From Hydractinia symbiolongicarpus (Eukaryota > Cnidaria > Hydrozoa > Anthoathecata > Hydractiniidae): a stretch of DNA of 64,000 nucleotides. Within the stretch, counting starts at the first letter, position 1, and every line of letters begins with the position of its first letter. Of the stretch, positions 23,432 to 33,159 are shown piece by piece. The DNA is taken from positions 1,116,001 to 1,180,000 of the forward strand of contig NC_079884.1 in NCBI RefSeq assembly GCF_029227915.1, in the 5' to 3' direction. The translations under genes were made by a program, and so were the position numbers. A model generated the notes under the pieces. The model had not been told where the DNA came from. It did no database searches and worked only from the letters and a program-made list of their open reading frames with translations.

Positions 23432-25395
23432 CATAATGCTGACATCAACATAATAATTTTCTGTCACCTTAATAGGGCATTTCAGGCCTAAATTGATCCA
23501 AAAGATTTGTCATTCTATAATCAATATTAGCACAAGCAACAATTTGCATTGCATTTCGTGTGTACGAAGCACAATTATAAAATCGTGTTGACAACGAGTA
23601 TTAATATACAAAGAAAAATAAGGCGTTTATATTAAGTAGACGTTCTGCTAGTAATCTGAAATCTTTTAGCCTGTTAATAGTCGAACTGGATTTTCTTCGG
23701 ATCAGCAATAATGCATTCTGCTTATTGATAATTTGAGATCACAATTGTTTTCATGCAAAATCTTTGAAGTTTAATAGCTTTTAGGTATTTTGGGTATTTA
23801 GATGGTGCAAGTGCAGAAGAAGCAAAATTTGGGATGGTGGTAGCAGGCTCGATGATGGTACAAGTTCAGGAAAAATAAAGCTTGGGGTAGTGGTAACAGC
23901 CTCAATGAAGGTGCATGTGAAATTCGTGGCGTACTAAATTTTTAACATTAAATTTTATATCTAGTTTATTTTTTGTATATATATTATATTTAGTTTTTAG
24001 GATGAATTGTATTTTACAGGTGAAATTGGAAGATATTTATATACTATTCATATACCATCTAGTATTGTCCTTTCTTAAAACGTTTCTCAGTTATTTTGCT
24101 TTTAAAAAATTAACATAGTGTCCAACTTCCCCGATGTTTCGGTCACGGCTAAAAACTCATTGTTCTGAATGTATACCAACTAATCATTTATGAGACTCTT
24201 ATTTTTATGTTCAAACGTGAAAAAGAATCTGATACTAAGAGTGTTTAAAACCGTGTTTCGGAAGATGTAACGATACCCTTCTAGTTTTTTTAGTCTAGAA
24301 TTAATCACTAACAGAGGACCTAAACTATGGAACAAATTCCTTGCCATGACGTAACACTTGACCGATTTAAACGGAAGCTAAAACATAAACTAATGATTAA
24401 TCTCGAGGTCAAAAAATGAATGAATTTTCGCGAATCAGTTATGTCGAGATATTTCGCGAACCATTTTAAGGTCTTTCCGAATAATTAGTATGAATGAATA
24501 ATAAATTTAGTATTTTTTTGCAATTTGAAGTTATTTCGCCTTTTATTTGAACTTTCGCTCACAAAAAATAAAATTCTTCGAGAAAATCTAGAGAAGAAAA
24601 AGCAACATGTTTTCTTCAAAAAGTTTCGCGAAACTAATTTTAACTTTTGAAGGTGTAGAGGCTTGGTGACAGACTACATAGTCTTTTCCTTGCTCCTCTC
24701 ACTTTAGCTAACCCGCAATCACACCTTTCTGGATTCTATGATTTTAGAATAGCTATAGATTTGTATTTATTTTCAACGGGGAAATAACATGAAAAGTAAT
24801 TATGTATTTTCAATTCGTTTGTGTATTGTACGAATGCACATCACAGAAATTCTCAGCATTTACTTCCAGGTTTCGTGTAAAATCTAAGAAGCCCTGGGTT
24901 TTTTTTGGCAGAAAAGGTAAACAGTCAGGCTTCATTTGCCTAAAAATCTTTCGCAATATTATTCTTGCGCTTTAAACTGCAATAATAAAGCTCTGGTATT
25001 TCCATTCTGTAAACAAGTGAGAAATAAATGGAAAAGGTTTTATTTTTGGTAAAGTTTTCTGAGAAACTTATTCAAACGGTTTCGGACAGGCAGGGAAAAC
25101 CCTGGGGACGATACTGTCCTCGACCCTTAGCCCTAAAAATCGTGTCCATTTTACACGGACTTATCAGTACACGTGGAAAAATTGTAACAAAAACAACGAT
25201 CAGAAAATGAAGGAGAAGTATAGCTAAACATTTCAGCAAGTAAGTATATGTTAACTATATATACCAGTGTCTACAGTACCTCTTTGTTGTAATAAAATAT
25301 TGCAATAAAGTGCATGGCCATTTTCTTTCTTCAGTCCTAGCTATGACCGCGCTATGACATAAAAGGGATGCATGAAACTGTTCCATTGAATTGAG
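23432..25395. other. Intergenic downstream of GCC1
   Basis: No gene seen. It contains the LINE remnant listed at 24130-24400. The frame at 25028-25210 has no recognisable domain. Confidence 0.5.
24130..24400 (+). pseudogene. Degraded non-LTR retrotransposon RT C-terminal fragment
   Basis: Readable pieces are LIVLNVYQLIIYETLIFMFK and, after frame breaks, LITNRGPKLWNKFL. These match in order the C-terminal part of animal non-LTR reverse transcriptases, where a VYQL..YE...FM block is followed by an S.RGPKLWN block. It is heavily decayed, with no flanking structure seen. Confidence 0.55.
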
Positions 25396-25703
25396 CCGGG
25401 CCATAGTTTAGTGGTTATCACTCTCGTACTCTGTGCGGGAGACTAGGTTTCGATTCCCGGGGGTAAACCCAAGCCATGTGAGGAAAACTGGGTAGATGGC
25501 ACACTATGTGGGTCATTGGATGTGCCCAGGGAGTTGTCTGGCAGAGCGCTGATTCTAATTAAGTTTGTGTAGGTCAGAGTGAGCATTAAATACTCCAGGA
25601 CTCCCCATGAAAGTCATGGGCCCCTCCTGGAAATAATAGACAGGGTATATCCCTTGATATTTGTGAGGCTAGCCATGTAAAATATGCACATCTATCTATC
25701 TAG
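25396..25703 (+). mobile_element. tRNA-derived SINE, near full length
   Basis: The head is tRNA-like. TAGTTTAGTGGTTATCAC at about 25404 fits an RNA polymerase III A box, and GGTTTCGATTCCCGG at about 25447 fits a B box, followed by GGGTAAACCC. The body contains CAGGGAGTTGTCTGGCAGAG, GAGCATTAAATACTCCAGGA and AATAATAGACAGGGTATATC. The 3' end is a short ATCTATCTATCTA tail. Two truncated copies are at 8279-8455 and 13880-14075, all in plus orientation. Confidence 0.85.
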
Positions 25704-26088
25704 AATGAATTGTATACCCATTATTCCATATGTAAACAACTTGAAAAAAGGCTTTCCCCATGCAAGCAAATCTTCTGGTTATAATAACCACGAGGGTGCC
25801 GACTTGCGGGCGTTTTTTCAGGGTTATTTTTAGGGTTTTCGTCTGCAACCGCTCGGAAAAGCCTGGACCGTCCAGAAGCTCAGGGCGGGCTCATTGTTCT
25901 CATTTAAATTTTGTCAAGAAGAAGGAAGGTGCATTTTTGTCGTTGTACTTACGGTTTATTATTTGTGGGATTTTATTACAGCTATTTATTGAATAAGCAC
26001 TACCAATGCTCAACATTAAAAGAATAAGTTAAACATGGAAATATATGTTTAAAAAAATGTTGTTTCAGGGGTGAAATTTTAATTTTTT

Positions 26089-26092
26089 TTAA
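26089..26092. repeat. TTAA target-site duplication, left
   Basis: TTAA directly precedes the left terminal inverted repeat AGTGACTGTCCGGT (26093-26106). Confidence 0.85.
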
Positions 26093-26454
26093 AGTGACTG
26101 TCCGGTGAAAAATTATTTTAAAATATTATTTGTAATTTAAAATTATGACATAGAAAATACCTCTCTTTTTTGATATTATTCACTTAATCACATATATAAA
26201 CAAACCTTTTTATCGTAGATGTTGTTAAAGCATGGCTTCGTCTCGTTGCTGCAAATGCGCGCAAAACGGCCTGGGTTAAAAATTTAATATGCGTAATTAT
26301 GCATGTGACGTAGAACAGTGGTGAAAAACAGACTATGTAGCGAAAGTGTGTAGCGTTTTCAGTACAAAATATGAACCCCCCTAGAAGTTAACTTATTTAA
26401 AAAAACTTTTAATTTTAAACTCTTTTCTACAAATTATGAAATACGATTATTAAT

Positions 26455-26924
26455 ATGTCTTCGTCGAACAAAAATTTCACGGTATTAGGATTTCAGTATG
26501 AACCAGAAAGATCAGATTCCGAAATAGCTTCACAGCCTAGGCGGGTTTTTAATGATGCTTTTGATGATCAGGCAGACTTCGATCCTCAGCAAAATCCTAG
26601 ATTGTGTAAGCCTGTTACTGATTGGTGTCGTTGTGGTACATGTGAGAGGATGCCGACAGAGAAAGAGTGTGTTTGCTGTGTTGAAATCGATGCCATAAAA
26701 TACTTCAATCTTAATGGTAGCGATTTATTTTTATATATTTCCAAAAATAATAAGGGGAGTTTATATTTCCAGACTTTTTTCTAACTTCATGATAATTATT
26801 TTAAGATCAGGAATGCATCACACAGCATCCACATTTTAACTACATCGTGTTGTTGAAAGATGTGTTATGGACAGCGTTAGTCGCGCTATATGACCGGGAA
26901 AGTCGCGGTTTATCAAAAACATAA
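26455..26924 (+). CDS. Transposon-borne protein with P2X7 C-terminal (ballast) zinc-binding signature
   Basis: Exons are 26455-26716 and 26806-26924, joined in phase 1 (AATG|gtagcg ... ttaag|ATCAG). The total is 381 nt: 126 residues plus TAA. After an acidic N-terminus (about 55 residues with DSE, DDQ, DPQ) comes WCRCGTCERMPTEKECVCC (about residues 59-77), then E, and DQECITQHPHF after the intron, then a helix-like end VLWTALVALYD. The W-C-x-C-G-x-C ... P-T-x-x-E-C-x-C-C-x-E ... C-I-T-x-H-P pattern is that of the P2X7 receptor intracellular ballast domain, also found in many stand-alone invertebrate proteins. Known ballast domains continue with a further Cys-containing half (YRQ...IPSC...IR..FP), which is absent here; the frame stops inside the transposase tail. 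No membrane segment. It is intact in a copy whose transposase is broken. Role unknown; nucleic-acid or zinc binding would be a guess. Confidence 0.8.
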
Positions 26925-29765
26925 AATTTGCAATGTTTTATATACCTGTTCTCTGTTGATGTTGTGGTTGTGATCTAAAATAGCGAGTTGGGTACCAGCG
27001 AGCATCTTTTCCATTTTAAAAAAGGTTGACTTTGGCAAGTACCTAATTTTCAGTGAATGAAAAACTTCCAAGAGGGTAGTGTTGATTTGCTCCGTAAGCT
27101 TTTCAAGATCTTTTACAAGGCAAGGCTGTGTCACAATTTTAACCAATTTGTTGTGAGCTTCAGAACCCATCACAAGCCACTTTTTTCTTTCTGTCTCTTC
27201 CTCATTTAATCTTGGATGGTCGCAAGCTTTGTATGTCTTGTTGTGGGTAAAGGTATGTCTGTTGACAGAGTGGTGAATTATCGACGTAAATATTTCAACT
27301 AACTCTTTTCCACTACCATTACAATTATGGATTGACCATTACAGGTGGTTGACCACTGCAGGTGCCCAGCTTGCAAGTATGTTTAAGTCTATGAAGAAAT
27401 AATTTAATAAAATCCGCACATTGAGATCTTAATCACTCTACAACCAAAGTAACATACCTTTCTTTTTTGAAGCCTTTATTAACTTTTTAACGAGTCCCTT
27501 TCCAATGTGCCAAGGATCGAACTGATGAATAATTTTTGTAAATCTTGGGTCGGTCCTCATTAGCTTCTTTATGGAGGGATGCCTATCAGTGGAAGTCACA
27601 CGTATTGGAAGTTCCATGTCTTCTTGAAGTTCTTGGATACATCTGATAAAGCCTTCTTTTTTCATTGCTTGTGAGCTGGTTACCTCCTAAATGTAAGAAG
27701 AAGTTAAAAGCCGATGAGATAGAAATATATATTTAGGAACACTCAAACGTAAACAAATTTACCTTCACGTGTACTATGCTGAAATTTAATATTTTGTTTG
27801 TCTGGCAGTCCATCGCCGATACGGTACTGTAGGTGGCGTTGTGACCAGGTGTATCACATTGACCGTCAACGGCAAGTTCTAGCTGCCGATTTTCATTTGT
27901 AATTTCACGTGACAGTATCTGTTTTTCTTTTCGCCAAGCATGATCTACCTCTGGGTAAACAAAGTTGCCACGATGCTCGTAGTACATGGTTTTGGAAATG
28001 AATTGCAAGTTTAACATGTTTGCAAATTTTAGCATTTTGTTAAATGTTATTCCAGCTAGTTCAATAGCAGCGGTTAAGTGTAAATTACCAGCTCCTTTGG
28101 TGCAATTTAGTTTCGGTTGACCAGACCAGTTGTAGTTACAACCTAAAATTCAACAATTAAATTAGAACCTAGGAGGGAGCTACAGGCTATTTTTCAGAAT
28201 CGAACAATAAATGTTTTACTTAACCTTTTACACACTGTATCTTGTACGTTAGCTGACTGCCAGTATTCTTAACTTCGCTGATGCTTCCACTGTCTATGAT
28301 GGAACCACACTTTATGCAATACTTAATCAGCTCTTTGATACATGTTTCGTACACCAAGTAAGTTTTTTGCTTGCATGGCTCCATGTTTCGATGTTCAATA
28401 CGTTCTTGTTCTTGTTCTTCGTCTTCTACTTCATCCATCTCTTGACTAATTGAATAATTAGGGTCACTTTTATCAGCCCTGAAATAAGGAATATGCAAAA
28501 AATAGATTCATAAATACGACTTTAAGGAAGTGGTTGGAAATTTATTTTTGTTTTGTTACCTCTCAAGAGATTTGACTAGCCATTCATCATCCTCACTCTC
28601 ATTGTCGCCATCGGAAATTACGTCCTCGTCCAAATCGTGTCCCTCGTGTGAAAATTCAGAAGTTGGTGGTTCAATTAAATTCGACAATCCCAGCATTTCC
28701 AATGTGTTGCTTATATTACCTGAAGTATTAAATGAAGAAAAACGATATAAACAGTTCCTTCATTAATAATTTTTTCATTGTAAATTCGTGCACGTATAAG
28801 AAAATATTTACCTTTGTGTAGGATATTGAATGTACTGTTCAGAGCTGCTGCTGCGCTTTGTAGGTTCACGTCATCCAAATCGGAATTAAATGAGGAATCA
28901 GTACAATTTGAATCTGAAAACATATACATTCTTAAAAATTACAAAATAATTTGCCACTTCGGTTAAGCATTAAAATGAAATAAAGTCGAAAGCCATACCG
29001 TTATCTGTGTCCGTTTCATTTTCAGTTTGACAAGAAGCATGTACAACAGCTACTTGGGTTTGCGTTTGCGCATCTGCTACAGAACACGACGTTTGTGTAC
29101 ATGTACTTCGTACTGACGTATCTTTATACTGGGTTGCACTCGTTTGTGTTTTTGGTATGGCCTGTATTCCAATTGATAATTTGGATTCAACTTCAAATTC
29201 AACTTCATTATCGATTAAACATAATTGCTCAGAATCTTCAACCAAGGCTGACTTCACCAACTAATAACGATCGAACGAAGTAATAAAAAGGAATGGGAAC
29301 GAAAATGATATACTCGAGAAATGTTAAGAACATTCAAGGCTTTGTCAATACCAATAGCAAAATACGAGGAAATTAAGAATAATTTTTAAGATTAACATTC
29401 TTATAAAAAAAACGGATTTGCTTACGTCTTTAGATTGACTTCGTTTGGCTCGCGATGTGGAGGATGTACGTTCCTTAGGGGCAGTCTTTCTTATGACAAA
29501 AAATTGTCGGCACAGAATTTGGAATCAACCGCCGTTTGCAAGGACGATCTTTATAAAATAATTCATTCTGAAGTTTCCAGCTTGGGTCAAAGCAGGTTTC
29601 TTCAAAACGGTCAGAGCATAGAAATACTTTAGCCGGCAGCTTTGTTCTGTTAATTGCGGCAATCCAGGATTTGCTAACTCCAGGATTCTTAGGCATTAGG
29701 AAGAAGCTTTTATCTTTGTTTGACTTAATGTTGTTTTTACAACCGTACGCCGAACAGTAGGCCAT
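26913..29765 (-). pseudogene. THAP-domain Kolobok-like transposase, 8 exons, inactivated
   Basis: Exons (minus): 29765-29426, 29260-28999, 28913-28812, 28719-28560, 28478-28225, 28142-27763, 27686-27458, 27388-26913. They total 2,203 nt, one base more than 734 codons. The N-terminus is a THAP domain (C4, C9, W34, C50, then SVPTIF), but the fourth zinc ligand, normally His in CSDHF, is Arg53 (codon at 29609-29607). A six-T run on the minus strand (29503-29498) shifts the frame; five would keep it open into KERTSSTSRAKRSQSKD. The middle is acidic. The catalytic part has KTMYYEHRGNFVYP, LAVDGQCDTPGHNATYST (first Asp), TSTDRHPSIKKL (second Asp), IHQFDPWHIGKGL and LLEVFHSLKIRYLPK (candidate acidic third residue), then TQLAILDHN. 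In exon 8 a TAA (27341-27339) replaces the first Trp of the family's usual NHLWWS block. These lesions make it a pseudogene in this copy. Confidence 0.85.
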
Positions 29766-30334
29766 ACTAGCAGCAAGTTTTTCGACCTTTCTCTGTTCAG
29801 AGTTGTTTCACAAAAAGAAACAAAAATGTTATTTAGTTTGCTTTCGAGGGGAAATTGCGTGATGTCGCGCTGAAGCGGCCTCTTTTACATTTTGATCTTT
29901 AAATTTTATCTTCAGCGAAGCGCCTTTAGCGAATAATAACAGAACCTGTGAAATCTGATAAATTATTTATAACACATTTCCGAATATATGCTACACGGGG
30001 GTATTAACTGACTTAAAAAATAATAAACGAAAATAAAATAAGTCAATAAGATTTTTTGTTCCGGTCTATCCTTTAATGGGCTAGCGCGTTATGTTTTGAT
30101 TTTCTCACCATTGTGCTACGTCAGGGGAAACATGTGTGTTTAGCCTCTCATTCATGCTGAATTATTCAAACAAAATGGCGATCCAAAGGTGATGCTTCAC
30201 AAGGGAATTGAAAAAAAGAAAACAACTTACATAAGCGTATTAATATATTATGTTTTAAAAGATGCAGATATTCTTTAGTAATAAGTACATATTAGTTGAT
30301 ATAATAAAACTTATTTTTTTACCGGACAGTCCCT

Positions 30335-30338
30335 TTAA
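30335..30338. repeat. TTAA target-site duplication, right
   Basis: TTAA directly follows the right terminal repeat (ACCGGACAGTCCCT, 30321-30334). Confidence 0.85.
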
Positions 30339-30403
30339 AAACGCAGGAAGTTGTCCGACAGCCCCCATGGTTTTTGCGGCGTTTCTGGCAAGTCAGCACC
30401 CTT

Positions 30404-33159
30404 ATTATTAAACATAATAGCATGGAAACAAGGGTAGAAATTATTTATAATGTATATAACTTAGGATAGGGGCTTTTTCCTAAGAAAGGCTCTTGTGTTA
30501 AGTTTTCTCCTTATGAAGTTGTCTTTATACAATGATCAAATAACATGGAAACGAGGCTATAGCTTTGTAAGATTTTTATTACACCACATACAGTGAAACC
30601 TTGCTATGAAAGATTGTTTGCATTATGTATAAATGTGGCAACCATCTGTTAGGAACTGCACTGTTACACGACATTGCCGATCTTATCGTAAAGGCGGGTT
30701 CACTGTCATTTGTTGTAGTTAAATAAGAAGAATACAACATATCTATTCATTGTGAACGAAAGAATGCAGTGCAATAGTGCAAAAAATAGAACTGCACATA
30801 ACAAATATATAAGACATTTATTTTAAGTTAGTTACCACTAGTTACTTTACTCTATTTCACCACTTTTTGATATAATACTAGTCGATACGACCCATGTAAT
30901 AATCCACTAAGGCGAATTTTGATGACATCTGCAAGAACCCGTCAATAAACAAAAAATAATTTTTCAGACATTTATTTATCTGTTGCCTCTATTCTTTAGA
31001 GTCTGATCAAAACAATGTATAGAATCTTGTCCTTTGATGAACAGTTACGGATAAAGGTTTAAAATTTTGTTGACATCAGCAAGGGCCTGTCAAAATAAGA
31101 AAATTATATATTTTTAAATTTGTTTACACATTGCCTTCATCATACAGACCTTAAAACGCTGATCAAGGAAATGTATAGAATCATTTATCTTTAACAAATG
31201 GTTACAGAGATATTGGGGTTTGGAGGTTTTTTTATGACAGCATCAACCCGTTCATTTCGAAACCGATTCGCAGACCCAGGAAACATACCCAAATTGGTCT
31301 CAGGTGATCCCTAGTTACCCACGCGGTGAAAAATAGTTGAGTTACCACCTCTTTTTCAAGTTATTTGACCTGAAAGTTTTAAATGCATTGTAACAGCTTT
31401 AGTAATTTAAAGTAAGATAATGACTTTAAAGTAGTGATATTACGTTGTGCCATAGCGTCAGAAAATTTAACATTTGAGTCAAGTTTTTCGGCTACATCAA
31501 AGAAAAATAAACACATATCCACTTTGCCTGTTACAGACAGACAGACAGATGACCACTCTCTGTATTATTATAGAGATTATAAATATAAGGTCTTCAATGT
31601 TTACATTAAATATTGCACGCAAAAAGGTTAACTTTTCTTTCTCATCAACTTTATTTTCATTTCGAAATTTTAATGTTATTTTAAAATTGTATTTCGAAAT
31701 ATCATTGGTTGATAAATTTGCATTCATCACGGCAGTTGTACCTATTCCAACTTCTGCAACGTATACTAGGGAATTAGATAAAGTTATGCAGTATGCTTAA
31801 GTGGTCTATTATTCGTATACGACTATGGCGGATGAAGTGTGAACCCCCTGAGTGGCCCACTTCACACAGCGGCTCAGTCATTTAATTTTTTTAATTCTCT
31901 TTTTTTGTAATACCAATTTTTTACCACTATCCCAAAACTGGAACCAAAATTAGCATGGTTTAAGATCATAAAATTGTCAGACTTGGTGGGAGTTTATTTT
32001 CTTCTATTTACTATAGAACAAGCAATGATGGCAGTAGGATAAATCTTCATTTTAGAAGAGCAAATATTTCCAACACTGCATTTTTTATGCATACAAACTG
32101 CATAGGCTTTGTGATACATTGTTTTTTTTACCTCTTGCAAATCGACAGGCAAAACAATGCATGCGATAAGCCGTGGACCAGCCCATTACAAACTTTAATT
32201 CTAGCTGGGACATGTCACTTGCCATTGATCCCTTGATATTTATTTTTTGTTGCAGCAACTAATATAGAAATGGATGATACAAAAGATTGATGATAAGATA
32301 AAATTTATAATTTTAATTTTTTTTTTGGAAAATGATTTGCAGATAGGATTTCAATTCGCAAATTGCAAATTAGGACAAAATCTGAATCCTTGATCAATTT
32401 TTTTTGCACATGTGCGAAAATAAACATGAAAACTTATAAGGGAGGTTATAATAAGATTTTTGTTAAAAAGTGTAAAAAAATATGTTGGCGAAAATGAAAA
32501 TAGTAGAGTATTGTAGATCATGTGCATGATACCTGCTTACGTGGAGTGTCCTGCGCTGCAGCTACCATGGAAGAAAAAAAAATATTTTTAAGTTTTTTTC
32601 AAGTTGTATTTCTTGGATGAACATGATGTTCGAGTTTACGTACCAATACTGGTATATTGGTGTTCAAGTTTTGCTAGATACATACACTAATAAAGTAAAA
32701 ATGTAGGTGACAACTGTAGGTGACAACTTTAATCATGCTTTAGTAGATATTCTTTGTGCAAAAAAATTGTTGTTGTTGAGCAAATCATTTTTTTTTATAT
32801 CTATGTATTTATATCAAAAAGAAATAAAAAAACTCAGTAAATTATCCACTAATTTTATAAAAAATGTATGTTTATTTCCAGGTGGTTACCAACGTATGTT
32901 TATATTAGTACTAGGAAAATTAAAATCCCTATGACATATTTTTTACCTAATTTACCTCTAAGTGCAGTATTTTAAAGTATATACCAATAAGCTCTTTTCC
33001 ATATCCCCATGTTTACAATTAACCGTGGCGGCTCTAAATGTTAGCGCAACATGAAAACTAGGTTTATTATGAACCATTTGAAATTGTAGCAGGAAAGTGC
33101 ACAAATTACTTAAAATATATATACATTTTTCCCAATTTTTGGCTGCACTTGAGTGCAAT
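30404..33159. other. Intergenic, no gene; one dispersed repeat copy
   Basis: AT-rich with short meaningless open frames (31434-31800, 32707-32934). 31436-31578 is a copy of the GACAGACAG repeat family (TCCACTTTGCCTGTTACAGA, then GACAGACAGACAGATGACC, then TATTATTATAGAGAT). Confidence 0.6.
31436..31578 (+). repeat. Dispersed repeat family 'GACAGACAG', copy 2 (3' half)
   Basis: Shares ACATCAAAGAAAAATAAACA, CACTTTGCCTGTTACAGACA and the TATTATTATA end with copies at 7755-7925 and 49341-49500. Confidence 0.6.

Larger units (their letters stand above)
26093..30334. mobile_element. Kolobok-like DNA transposon (4,242 bp) with THAP transposase and a ballast-domain gene
   Basis: The left end is AGTGACTGTCCGGTGAAAAA. 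The right end, reverse-complemented, is AGGGACTGTCCGGTAAAAAA, giving terminal inverted repeats of about 20 bp with two mismatches. Both ends abut TTAA. TTAA duplications together with a THAP DNA-binding domain fused to a DDE-type transposase are characteristic of the Kolobok superfamily. Inside are two genes in convergent orientation: the transposase (minus, 29765 to 26913) and a P2X7-ballast-like protein (plus, 26455-26924). About 360 bp on the left and 570 bp on the right are sub-terminal non-coding DNA. The transposase has lesions, so this copy is probably not self-mobile; its ends are well preserved. Confidence 0.85.
25792..30403. mobile_element. MITE copy interrupted by the Kolobok-like transposon
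   Basis: The left end (25793 on) reads AGGGTGCCGACTTGCGGGCG. The right end near 30403, reverse-complemented, reads AGGGTGCTGACTTGCCAG. Removing the 4.2-kb insert with one TTAA leaves about 366 bp, close to the 344 bp of the related MITE at 4891-5234, so the larger element landed inside this one. Confidence 0.65.

Noticed and set aside
27340-27380. Alternative acceptor CTGCAG for transposase exon 8
   Set aside because: It also leads into the TAA in the required frame; the acceptor at 27389 better restores the family sequence.
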